From Nitrospirales bacterium (GTDB taxonomy: Bacteria > Nitrospirota > Nitrospiria > Nitrospirales > UBA8639): a stretch of DNA of 64,000 nt. Positions 55,055 to 62,536 of the stretch are shown piece by piece; the stretch's first letter is position 1; the number at the start of each line of letters is the position of its first letter. A program made the position numbers and the translations under genes. Under the pieces are notes generated by a model. It made no database searches. It worked only from the letters and a program-made list of their open reading frames with translations, and was not told where the DNA came from. The stretch is from assembly GCA_031315915.1 (NCBI GenBank), contig JALDRK010000009.1, positions 1-64,000 of the forward strand. The letters run 5' to 3'.

Positions 55055-56113
55055 TCATACCCCATCCTCCAGGATTCTGGCGATTTGCTCAGGGCTGGGG
55101 AGTTGGCCTTTGAGCGCCTTGGGCAGTCGCTTGACGATCTGGTAGGTGGCGACGCCGATGGGCTTGTCGGCGGGCATCAAGGCGTATTCCACAATGGTGC
55201 GCTTTTTCTCCTTGCAGAGGATGATGCCGATGGCTGGATGTTCGCCCTCTTCGCGCACCTGTCTGTCCAGGGCGGTGAGGTAGAACTGCATCTTGCCGAC
55301 AAACTCGGGCTCGAAATCGCCGATCTTAAGTTCAATGGCCACCAGGCATTTGAGCCTGCGATGGAACAGCAGCAGGTCAATGAAATACTCTTTCCCCTCG
55401 ACCTCCAGGCGGAACTGGCTGCCCACAAACGTGAACATCCCGCCCATGGCCCGAAGAAAATCCTCGATGCGGCCGATCAAGGCGCGTTCCAATTCGCGCT
55501 CCGAATGCTTTTCACCTAATTCCAGAAAATCGAAGGTGTATTCGTCCCTGACGGCGAGCTTGGCTTGGGCGCGTAATTCCGGGGTGAGCGTCTTGTTAAA
55601 ATTGGTCTGGCCCAAGAGGCTTTTCTCGTAACTCTGGTTTTCGATCTGATGGATCAACACATTCTTCGACCAGCCGAACTTGCGGGTCATGCGCAGGTAG
55701 AATTCCCGTTCAAGGAGATCCTTGCACTTGCTCATGATGGCGAGGTTGTGCGCCCAGGCAATTTCTCCAACCAGTGGTTGGAGTCTTTCGTTGTCATGGT
55801 ATTCCGCATAAAACTGTCGCATGTACCAGAGGTTCTGAACCGAAAACCCACCCACGCCAGGGAATTCCTGCCGCAGGTCGTTGGACAGCTGCTCGACTAC
55901 GGATTTGCCCCAACCTTCGGTGGTCTGGCGTTCGATGATGATTCGCCCGATATCCCAGTACAGCCCGACCAGTTGTTTGTTGACCGACTTCAGGGCCGCA
56001 TATTGGGCTCTGCGAATCCGTTCTTTGATTTCCGCGAACGCTGTTGCGTAGGCTGCGGGCTTTTCCCCATTCGCCGATCTGGTCAGGCTGGATGTCTTCC
56101 TTTTTCCCTTCAT
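55055..56113 (-). CDS. DUF1016/PDDEXK nuclease-domain protein (YhcG type)
   Basis: 352 residues. An N-terminal helical domain (DUF1016_N, about 25-170) precedes a C-terminal PD-(D/E)xK nuclease fold. That fold has the Asp in KEYFIDLLLFH and the Glu-x-Lys in LVAIELKIGDF. It is often seen inside type I restriction loci, where its role is not settled. Its start overlaps the hsdM 3' frame by 4 bases (ATGA), so it is part of the same operon. Confidence 0.88.
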   Translation of the reverse strand: MKGKRKTSSLTRSANGEKPAAYATAFAEIKERIRRAQYAALKSVNKQLVGLYWDIGRIIIERQTTEGWGKSVVEQLSNDLRQEFPGVGGFSVQNLWYMRQFYAEYHDNERLQPLVGEIAWAHNLAIMSKCKDLLEREFYLRMTRKFGWSKNVLIHQIENQSYEKSLLGQTNFNKTLTPELRAQAKLAVRDEYTFDFLELGEKHSERELERALIGRIEDFLRAMGGMFTFVGSQFRLEVEGKEYFIDLLLFHRRLKCLVAIELKIGDFEPEFVGKMQFYLTALDRQVREEGEHPAIGIILCKEKKRTIVEYALMPADKPIGVATYQIVKRLPKALKGQLPSPEQIARILEDGV

Positions 56114-56586
56114 ACCCCCAGCTCCTCAAAATTCTTTTTGATGGTGGCTGCCAGGGTGACCGCCTCGGTGTTGAGATCTTCCAGTTCCACATGGATTTCA
56201 CGCAGGGTTTCCTCGAAGTCAAAATTTTCGTCTACTTCTTCAGGGGCGATGCCAACATAGCGGCCGGGAGTGAGGCTCCAGTCGTTGGCTTCTATCTCCT
56301 TCATGTCCACCAGTTTGACCAGGCCTTCCACGTCGCGCAGTTTGGCCTCGGGGAAGCGTTCGGTGAGCCAGTGGGCCTGTTTCCAGAAGTAGCGCATAAG
56401 CTTGAGTTGCTCGACGGCCAGTCCGCGTGCTTCGTCGGCAGCCTTCCGGGCGCGGGTGATGTCACGGCTGGCCCAGGCATCGCTCTCTTTTGCGTTACAC
56501 TCGTTTTCGCAGGTGTCGATGAGGCGAGTGGCGAGTTTGTAGATGAGGTCGGTCTGTTTGATTAGGTCGCGGCTGGTTTCCGCCAT
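56110..56586 (-). CDS. HsdM C-terminal part in a separate frame
   Basis: 158 residues. They match the C-terminus of long HsdM methylases: QLKLMRYFWKQAHWLTERFP, NDWSLTPGRYVGIAPEEVDE and DFEETLREIHVELEDLNTEA. The ATG ending at 56586 may be a real start of a split subunit or just the first Met after a frameshift; the frame is open for some codons upstream. DUF1016 overlaps its stop by 4 bases. Confidence 0.75.
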   Translation of the reverse strand: MAETSRDLIKQTDLIYKLATRLIDTCENECNAKESDAWASRDITRARKAADEARGLAVEQLKLMRYFWKQAHWLTERFPEAKLRDVEGLVKLVDMKEIEANDWSLTPGRYVGIAPEEVDENFDFEETLREIHVELEDLNTEAVTLAATIKKNFEELGV

Positions 56587-56753
56587 GGGTTCAAACTCGT
56601 TTGTGAGCTTGTTATGTTGCGTTGGTGGCGGGGCGAAGCCTCCATTGTTTGGCGGGTTTGCTGGGCGAAGCGTTGAACTGCTCGGATGTCTTGCTCGAAC
56701 TGTGCGGTTTCATGATCGAGTTCCTTGACGAGTTCTGTTAGCCTCACCTCCAC
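56562..56753 (-). pseudogene. Middle piece of hsdM in a third frame
   Basis: 63 codons between the long N-terminal and the C-terminal hsdM frames. It reads VRLTELVKELDHETAQFEQD and so on, a coiled-coil linker expected in HsdM. It begins at a GTG overlapping the previous stop by 10 bases and ends inside the next frame. One base lost near 56745 would break the first joint. The second joint is less clear. Confidence 0.55.
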
Positions 56754-58258
56754 TCTGGCTTTCTTCTGCCTCTTGGCGAGGGAGTAGTTTCCTCTTTGAA
56801 AAACGTTCGAGAGTGTTCCGCAAAAGCTTTCATCGCCTCGGTAAAGGCCGGCAGGGGCTGGAATGTCTGGCCCAGGTCGTCCTTGATTTCGAAACAGGCT
56901 TGGGCTTCGTCGGCGACCTGGCCGAGGTACTGCGAGACCAGTTGCAGGTAGCGGTCGGTCTCGTTCCGGTAGAGCCAGACGATGGCTTGCAGATTTTGTT
57001 GCTGCTCGGGACTAAAATCGTAGATCTTGCGTGTGACCTTGTGGTAGACGTTGCGCGCGTCGATCATGAGCACTTTGTCTTTGTGGGCCTTGGGTTTGTT
57101 GCGGTTTAAGAACCACAGCTCGCAGGGCACGGTGCGGGTGTAGAAGAAGTTAGAGCGGATGGCGATCATGACGTCCACGTCCCCGGTTTCCACCAGCTTT
57201 TGCCGAACCTTGGCCTCACCGCCCCCGGCGCTGGAGGCCTGAGAGGACATGACGAAGCCGGCTCGGCCTTTGTCATTTAGATAGCTGTAGAAGTAGCTGA
57301 TCCAAATGTAGTTGCCGTTGCTGACCTTGCCTCCCTTATTGACGCCGGGCAGGCCGAAGGGCAGGCGCGGGTCGGATTTGACCTTGTCGGCGTCGATCTC
57401 ATCCACGTTGAATGGCGGATTGGCCATGACGTAGTCGACCTTGCCGACCAGTTCGTGCGATTTTTCATGGTAGTAAGTGATGGCCTTCTGGATATCGCCT
57501 TCCAGGCCGTGGACGGCCAGATTCATTTTGGCCAGGCGGATGGTGGTGGGGTTTTTCTCCAGGCCGCGGAAGGTGAGTTTTTCCGTGGGGCTGTCGCCGT
57601 GCTCTTCGACAATGCGGGCGCTCTGCACAAACATGCCGCCGGAACCGCAGGCCGGGTCCAGCACGGTGCCGCGCTCGGGATCGAGCACATGGGCGATGAG
57701 CGAGACCAGGGAGACGGGGGTGAAGAACTCGCCGCCATCGTGGGCCTTCTGATCGGCAAACTGGGTGAGGAAGTATTCGTAGATGCGGCCAAAGACATCG
57801 CCTTTGACGGTTTTCAGCTCCTCGGGGTTGAGCGTTCGCAGCAACTGGGCGAGCACCTCTTTCCCCAGCTCCTGATATTCGCTTTTGGGCAGCATCCCGC
57901 GTAGGTTGTCGTAATCCTTTTCAATGGACTCCATGGCCTCGATGATGGCCTTGGCCCGATCGGCGCTGTTGGGCAAGGATACGAGATAGTCGAACTGCGC
58001 CTGCGGGTGCAGAAAAATGGCACCCTGCTGGGAAAAGTCCTCCTTGGTCAGCGCACGCGTCTTGCCGCCGCGGCTGGGAAGCGTCGGCTCGATCTTCGCT
58101 TTCACCGCGAGATAGCGGCTATAGGCGTATCGGAGAAACACCAGGCCCATGACCGGCAGGAAGTATTCATTGCTGGCGTAGTTGGAGTTGGCGCGCAGGC
58201 TGTCGGCGGCGCTCCAGAGGCGTGTTTCAATCGCTTCGATGTGTTCGAGTTGGGACAT
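56744..58258 (-). CDS. hsdM: Type I DNA methyltransferase HsdM, N-terminal and catalytic part
   Basis: 504 residues: an N-terminal helical domain (HsdM_N, about 5-130), then the N6-adenine methylase fold. S-adenosylmethionine motif DPACGSGGMF is at 201-210 and the catalytic NPPF at 280-283. The frame ends at a TGA after RRKPEWR. Intact relatives continue about 250 residues, and the missing parts follow in two other frames. The catalytic core is whole, so activity is possible if the pieces assemble. It is the first gene of the restriction operon, transcribed away from the AbiEi gene. Confidence 0.88.
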   Translation of the reverse strand: MSQLEHIEAIETRLWSAADSLRANSNYASNEYFLPVMGLVFLRYAYSRYLAVKAKIEPTLPSRGGKTRALTKEDFSQQGAIFLHPQAQFDYLVSLPNSADRAKAIIEAMESIEKDYDNLRGMLPKSEYQELGKEVLAQLLRTLNPEELKTVKGDVFGRIYEYFLTQFADQKAHDGGEFFTPVSLVSLIAHVLDPERGTVLDPACGSGGMFVQSARIVEEHGDSPTEKLTFRGLEKNPTTIRLAKMNLAVHGLEGDIQKAITYYHEKSHELVGKVDYVMANPPFNVDEIDADKVKSDPRLPFGLPGVNKGGKVSNGNYIWISYFYSYLNDKGRAGFVMSSQASSAGGGEAKVRQKLVETGDVDVMIAIRSNFFYTRTVPCELWFLNRNKPKAHKDKVLMIDARNVYHKVTRKIYDFSPEQQQNLQAIVWLYRNETDRYLQLVSQYLGQVADEAQACFEIKDDLGQTFQPLPAFTEAMKAFAEHSRTFFKEETTPSPRGRRKPEWR

Positions 58259-58485
58259 GTCGGTTTGGGTTCTCGTTAGTTGGCGGTGGTGTCAGCCATT
58301 TAGTTTGCTGGTGCTTATTTTGTGGTCCCTTAAGGGCGACCTTTCGCGAACTGTTTGTTTGGTGCTTCGCTCTATCCTGCGAAATTTAATGAAATATACC
58401 ATTTGGCAGTTATATTTCCAGCAAAAATCTCGCTCTGGGTATCCGGAAGACTGGTAGGGAAACACTTTTGTTCACTAATTTATAT

Positions 58486-58504
58486 TGTTCATGTTTCATG
58501 AACA
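58486..58504. promoter_or_regulatory. Palindromic operator in front of the AbiEi gene
   Basis: Perfect inverted repeat TGTTCATG TTT CATGAACA. The half-site GAACATG recurs 17 bases further on at 58517-58523, over the AbiEi start codon. A likely -10 (TATAAC, 58511-58516) lies between. AbiEi antitoxins of the type IV systems repress their own promoter through inverted repeats, so autoregulation is the natural reading. The hsdM promoter must also lie in this 260-base divergent gap. Confidence 0.6.
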
Positions 58505-58520
58505 TGATACTATAACGAAC

Positions 58521-59621
58521 ATGAAGATAGGGGGAAAGGATATTAACCTTGTCAATGCCGCCCTGGAGCGGTTGAAGGCCGTCCATCCAGTCCAGGTCAA
58601 GAATCTGGTGATTCGAGGAGAGCGGCAAGGCTCATGTCGGATGGGATGGCGAGGTGACGCTGAAACCGCTCAGGGCACGGTCAGTTACGTTTTTGAAGCC
58701 AGCTTCACATCTGGAGGCCTGGAGGCGGTTCGTCACCTCCTCATTCAGGCCAAGACTGCAGGGCAGCCCAACAAGTCCAAAGGGATTTTATTGTTGGCCG
58801 ATTACGTCAACCCCTCCTTGGGGCAACAACTCAGGGAAGCTGACATCAATTTCATCGATACGGCTGGAAATGTATTCTTACAGCAAGAGCCCGGCTTGCA
58901 CCTTTACGTTGAGGGGAAGAAACTCCAAACTCCTGCGAAGGAAGCACCAACGCGCCTGTTTCAACCGAGTGGGCTGACCCTACTCTTTGGCCTTCTGGTG
59001 ACACCGGAGTCAGTGAATAGGTCCTATCGTGATCTGGCCAAAGCGAACGGTGTTGCGTTGGGGACGGTCGGTTGGATTATGCGCGACCTCCGTGAACAAG
59101 GATATGTCGAACCTCTGGGGAAGGACCGAATTCAACTTATCCGAAAAAAAGAGCTTCTTGACCGCTGGGTTGATGGCTATGCGACGCGGCTTCGGCCCAA
59201 AATACTTGCAGGAGAATTTGTATTGGACCCGACAAAAGATTTTGATTCGGTCATGGATGGATTTGAAAACTATGCCTTTGAGCAAAACATGCAGTGGGGC
59301 CTTACGGGAGGTTTTGGCGCCTTTGAACTCTTGCACCATTACCGGGGGATGACCCTTTCCATTTTTATTGAAAAATGGAGCTCTTATACTGCCCTCGCAG
59401 CCCTTCATTTACTTCCACATGAGGGAGGATGGGAAAGTGCTTCAAAGTTTCTCGCCTCAAGTATTTGGGAAAACCGCCAGACAGAGCCGGACACCCGGTG
59501 GTTCGCCATCCCTTTACTTGTCTATGCCGAATTAGAGCAGCTTCAAGGTGGCGACCGCGAACTTGAAGCGGGTCGCCACCTTTATACGACTTTCCTGGAG
59601 GAGTCCCTTGCCAAAGATTGA
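58521..59621 (+). CDS. abiEi: Type IV antitoxin/transcription repressor, AbiEi family
   Basis: 366 residues from the ATG at 58521; an earlier in-frame ATG would take in the operator. A central winged helix-turn-helix (SYRDLAKANGVALGTVGWIM) sits behind an N-terminal alpha/beta region (ADYVNPSLGQQLREADINF). This is the AbiEi-like arrangement that represses transcription and neutralises the AbiEii nucleotidyltransferase toxin. Its stop overlaps the start of the toxin remnant. The antitoxin itself is undamaged. Confidence 0.78.
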   Translation: MKIGGKDINLVNAALERLKAVHPVQVKNLVIRGERQGSCRMGWRGDAETAQGTVSYVFEASFTSGGLEAVRHLLIQAKTAGQPNKSKGILLLADYVNPSLGQQLREADINFIDTAGNVFLQQEPGLHLYVEGKKLQTPAKEAPTRLFQPSGLTLLFGLLVTPESVNRSYRDLAKANGVALGTVGWIMRDLREQGYVEPLGKDRIQLIRKKELLDRWVDGYATRLRPKILAGEFVLDPTKDFDSVMDGFENYAFEQNMQWGLTGGFGAFELLHHYRGMTLSIFIEKWSSYTALAALHLLPHEGGWESASKFLASSIWENRQTEPDTRWFAIPLLVYAELEQLQGGDRELEAGRHLYTTFLEESLAKD

Positions 59622-60159
59622 AGAAGATCTCGCGGAAGCCCTGCATATCCTCCGCGATTTCTTCGAACAAAAACAGATTCCCTTCGCCCTGATAGGTGCT
59701 CTTGTTCCGGCTCTCTTGTTGTCTTCTGGTTGGCCTGTGTTCCACGATGCCGATCACGTGATCCGACTCCAGTCTGGGCAGCCTGGAGTGAGGTGATACG
59801 AACTGAAGACCTCGGATTTACGAGGGCCACCGCGAACAGGAGCACCGGTTGGATTATAACTGTTGAGATCTGGTTCCATTTGGAATCTTCGATGGTCCTT
59901 CTGATGTATTAATTTACCCAAGTCGGGGAATCGCATGAACATGACGGGGCTCCGACAAGTCTTCCACTTTGCTACGCCGACAGAAGGATCCCGGAGCTTC
60001 CGCCCGTTGTGCCGCTTTGCTTTTCACGCTTCTGGAAGGTGGTCGCGTATTCTGACCTGGCAGTTTCTGCGAGATCTTCATGATTTGGTGTATGTCTTGG
60101 AGCACTTACGGAGGCTGTTGGCAAGAGTTCCCGCCGATTTGATCTCCCTAGAGACGTAG
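59608..60159 (+). pseudogene. Decayed AbiEii-like nucleotidyltransferase toxin
   Basis: The start is a TTG at 59608 behind GGAGG, overlapping the antitoxin stop by 14 bases. It reads LPKIEEDLAEALHILRDFFE, IPFALIGALVPALLL and DADHVIRLQS, the nucleotidyltransferase opening. After that, the family sequence jumps between frames at least three times: WSEVIRTEDLGFTRAT, then DLVPFGIFDGPSDVLIYPSRG, then MNMTGLRQVFHF, then RDLHDLVYVLEH. The toxin cannot be made whole. A conserved DxD pair that should follow GALVPA is already altered. Confidence 0.7.
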
Positions 60160-60192
60160 AGGCCGACCTATGGGACTGCGGGTGCCTTCCTG

Positions 60193-60423
60193 TTAGGCCA
60201 AGATGTTAACCGCCATGCCTCTGCGAGAGGCTCTGAACTTGGTGAGAGTGATTTCTTGGACATACTTGAGAATGCTCATTTCCGTACTGCTAACCGTTAC
60301 GACCAAACCTCGCTGTTTGTTTTGATTTCTTTGCGTGAGGGTGATGGTGCCTTCCCCATCGATTATTCCTGCGAGATAGCCTGCATCCAGGGGTGACCGT
60401 GTTTTTACAGTTAGGTAGGTCAT
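60193..60423 (-). pseudogene. Truncated LAGLIDADG homing endonuclease
   Basis: 76 codons beginning MTYLTVKTRSPLDAGYLAG, with the signature YLAGIIDGEGTITLTQR (LAGLIDGEG version). It then shows VTVSSTEMSILKYVQEI and stops. A working single-motif enzyme needs about 130 residues or more, so the C-terminal half is missing. It lies 37 bases beyond the tmRNA terminator on the same strand. Such enzymes often move group I introns, and one interrupts the adjacent tmRNA, but this piece lies outside the intron. Confidence 0.7.
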
Positions 60424-60459
60424 GAATTTTCCCGTGCCATTGTAGGAGGTGGGCTGAAC

Positions 60460-60495
60460 AAAAAAAAGGCCTCTGGATCGTGTGATCCAGAGGCC
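60460..60495 (-). terminator. Rho-independent terminator of tmRNA
   Basis: Perfect 12-base stem GGCCTCTGGATC with a GTGT loop. It is followed on the minus strand by eight T, starting three bases after the CCA end of tmRNA. Confidence 0.93.
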
Positions 60496-60498
60496 GAT

Positions 60499-61107
60499 TG
60501 GTGGAGGTGAGGGGACGGATGTTCCATGCTTTTCAGCGTGGGCCGGACTATGCCTTCATCCACGTGGGATGCGGGGCGTCTTAGCATCGAATGATGCTCC
60601 GAGTGCCCGCTCATCTGACGACCAGCGGGTCTCTGAGTCTCTACAGGGCCAAAGAAGTTAGCCTTCTTCGACCCCTCGGCGTTGCCATGGCCCGGTGTGT
60701 CCGAGCGGTAGGGTTCACCGAATGAGCCCCGTGTTCACCCGAGGATTGCTCCCCGGGGCGACCATGTTTGTTAATCGAACCCCTGTCCGAGAACATTCAG
60801 CGCAACAGCCCTACGTGTGTAGCCGATGATTTGTTATTCGCAGTTGCCCACGCCCACCGACCGGCTTAGAGCACCCGCTAGCCCAGAATGTTCTCGTCCG
60901 CCGCCGCTGAGCACCGGCATTGGACCAGCCTGCAGTGTGACGCCCCTTCCTCACCCGCAGGCAAAGAAAGGAGGGACGTCGCGGTCAATTAAGCCGCGAG
61001 AGCCAAGTTATCGTTGGCACTTAATGTTTTCCCGAAGGTTTTACGAGACTCCGAGAGCTCGACACGCTCTGTTGACCTCTTGATTCCCGTCGAAGCCAGT
61101 CACCCCC
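60499..61107 (-). ncRNA. ssrA: tmRNA (ssrA), interrupted by a group I intron
   Basis: The 5' end at 61107 reads GGGGGTGACTGGCTTCGACG. The acceptor 5' strand GGGGGTG pairs with CACCTCC just before the encoded ACCA (60499-60509). The tag reading frame is at 60989-61018: GCC AAC GAT AAC TTG GCT, then CTC GCG GCT and TAA, giving ANDNLALAA. The T-stem AGGGG/CCCCT encloses loop TTCGATT, but 258 bases are inserted in that loop. Removing them gives a mature RNA of 351 nt, the normal size. tmRNA frees stalled ribosomes and tags the unfinished protein. The order of parts is standard, not permuted. Confidence 0.95.
60516..60773 (-). ncRNA. Group I intron (IC3-like) inside the T-loop of tmRNA
   Basis: 258 nt. 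The 5' exon ends TTCGAT and the intron starts with T after it. The intron ends CATCCG, followed by TCCCCTCACC. This gives U before the 5' cut and G as last base, both required for group I. The internal guide GTCG pairs with the exon CGAT with a U-G wobble at the cut. Core pieces match those I recall from the Azoarcus tRNA-Ile intron: GGCAACGCCGAG (60675-60686), GTAGAGACT (60636-60644, P7 5' side) and AAGGCATAGTCC (60545-60556, P7 3' side). It carries no open frame. Confidence 0.92.
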
Positions 61108-61464
61108 TTGTTAATGATGAACTTTTCTTAATCTCACGAACGACTCTCTTTAGTCTACCCCAGAATAGTGCCGTATGCCACCGAAGAGGATTCATCAACC
61201 TGTATTGACAGATAACCATTTGCCTGCTCGGATCAAGCGATCGTAAGAAAAGTGGAGCGCATAAACAGAATTGATGGATCTTCTGCACGGAATGCCTGCT
61301 TATTAGGTCTTCATCATCATGAACGAATTGCCAAGAATTGGGTTCAAAAAATGTCTGGACCATACTTTTCACCATCCACTTTGGTATACAAGAAGAAACT
61401 GGCAGTGTCCGCGTAATCTGAAATTTTTTGGATCGGTTTTAAATCCAGGAAGGAGAGTAACGGA
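61108..61464. other. Intergenic stretch upstream of tmRNA and the SMR gene
   Basis: 357 bases with two divergent promoters expected. No clear riboswitch (guanidine type was looked for) was seen before the SMR gene. Its end carries AAGGAG for that gene. Confidence 0.4.
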
Positions 61465-61785
61465 ATGGCATGGACGTTATTGTTTGTGGCGGGGTTCTTT
61501 GAGATCGTGTGGGCCACAGCCCTGAAATATACCGACGGATTTACGCGACTGGGTCCCAGTGTGGCCACGGTGTTGTCCATGGGCATCAGCATGGTGTGTA
61601 TGTCGTTTGCGCTCCGTGAAATTCCCATGGGAACGGCCTATGCCATTTGGACGGGGATTGGGGCAGTGGGAACCGTGATTTTGGGGATTGTTTTATTTAA
61701 TGAACCAAGGACCGCGATCAGGATTTTGTGTATCGTGGCAATTATTGGGGGAATTGCCGGTTTAAAATTGTCTTCTCCTTCCTAA
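61465..61785 (+). CDS. sugE: Small multidrug resistance transporter, SugE/Gdx-like
   Basis: 106 residues with four membrane helices. The essential Glu at 13 sits in AGFFEIVWATALKYTDGF, the SugE/guanidinium-exporter type rather than the EmrE type. AAGGAG lies 9 bases before the ATG. It would exchange protons for guanidinium or small cations at the inner membrane. Its stop overlaps the convergent oxygenase gene by 4 bases. Confidence 0.88.
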   Translation: MAWTLLFVAGFFEIVWATALKYTDGFTRLGPSVATVLSMGISMVCMSFALREIPMGTAYAIWTGIGAVGTVILGIVLFNEPRTAIRILCIVAIIGGIAGLKLSSPS

Positions 61786-62351
61786 AATGCCCAAGCCACA
61801 AACGTATAGCGTTCGCCCTTGGTAACTTCTTTCACTTCATGGGGGTACATGAAATTTGAGGGAAATACCATGATATCCCCGGCCTTCAGCGGCACCTCGT
61901 GGTGGCCAAAGAACACAAACTCTCCTCCTTCATACCCGTCGTTCAGCACTCCCAGGATACTGAGGATCGGGATGCCTTTTCGCTGTCCATCGAAGAGGGA
62001 GTGGATATGATCGTAATGTTCGCGCATCATGGTGCCGGTTGAATAGCGATTAAATCGGATCGGGGTAAACGTCTTGATGAACCCTTTTATTTTTTCATCT
62101 TTTTGTGGCACATGCTTCAACATATATCCCTGGAGAGCCTTGAGCACGAAGGGGCCAAGCGTGTCCTGTAATGCCTGGGTGGTGTTTTGTACGTCTAACT
62201 CTTTTTCTTTTTCGGAGGAATAATGATCGACTCCGTAGCTGTACCAGGAGTGTTTCGTCCATTCCCTGCTTTGAATGTCTTTCAATACCCCTTCACAAAC
62301 GGGAGGAGGGATGACATTCGTCACAAACACATAATCGCTGACTTTGTCCAT
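61782..62351 (-). CDS. 2-oxoglutarate/Fe(II) oxygenase (prolyl-4-hydroxylase-like)
   Basis: 189 residues. The iron ligands are seen in MREHYDHIH (HxD) and in PHEV near the C-terminus; the 2-oxoglutarate-binding Arg is in GERYTFVAW. GGEFVFFG and LKAGDIMVFPS are typical of the fold. It probably hydroxylates a protein or small molecule in the cytoplasm. PKHD-type hydroxylases are the nearest group. Confidence 0.87.
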   Translation of the reverse strand: MDKVSDYVFVTNVIPPPVCEGVLKDIQSREWTKHSWYSYGVDHYSSEKEKELDVQNTTQALQDTLGPFVLKALQGYMLKHVPQKDEKIKGFIKTFTPIRFNRYSTGTMMREHYDHIHSLFDGQRKGIPILSILGVLNDGYEGGEFVFFGHHEVPLKAGDIMVFPSNFMYPHEVKEVTKGERYTFVAWAF

Positions 62352-62536
62352 GAAAAAGCCCCCTGACTGGTTTTCCGGGTATTGGCCGGCCGCTCAATGC
62401 CATGAATGAGGGAGAGTCTACAATGACGAAAGAGGCGGATCAATCCGTTGGAAAAGGCCACCCGGCCTGTCCTCTTTTGCGACACTTCGGGAATAGCGGA
62501 ACATAGTGAAGAAGTCAGAATGTGAACCTGGGAGAG

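Noticed and set aside
56742-56752. CTCACCTCCAC, resembling the tmRNA 3' end, as an attachment site
   Set aside because: Only 11 bases match and it lies within the hsdM frames; coincidence is likely.
49132-60498. Integrase or transposase genes in the defence island
   Set aside because: All frames of useful length were examined; none resembles a tyrosine or serine recombinase or a transposase.
60826-61083. Open frames inside the tmRNA region
   Set aside because: They lie over the structured RNA, antisense, without ribosome sites.
60499-61107. A permuted (two-piece) tmRNA
   Set aside because: The tag lies downstream of the 5' acceptor half and the CCA end is at the far 3' side, so the order is the normal one; the gap is a T-loop intron.
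61300-61464. Guanidine riboswitch before the SMR transporter gene
   Set aside because: No ykkC, mini-ykkC or type III hallmark hairpins could be drawn in this stretch.
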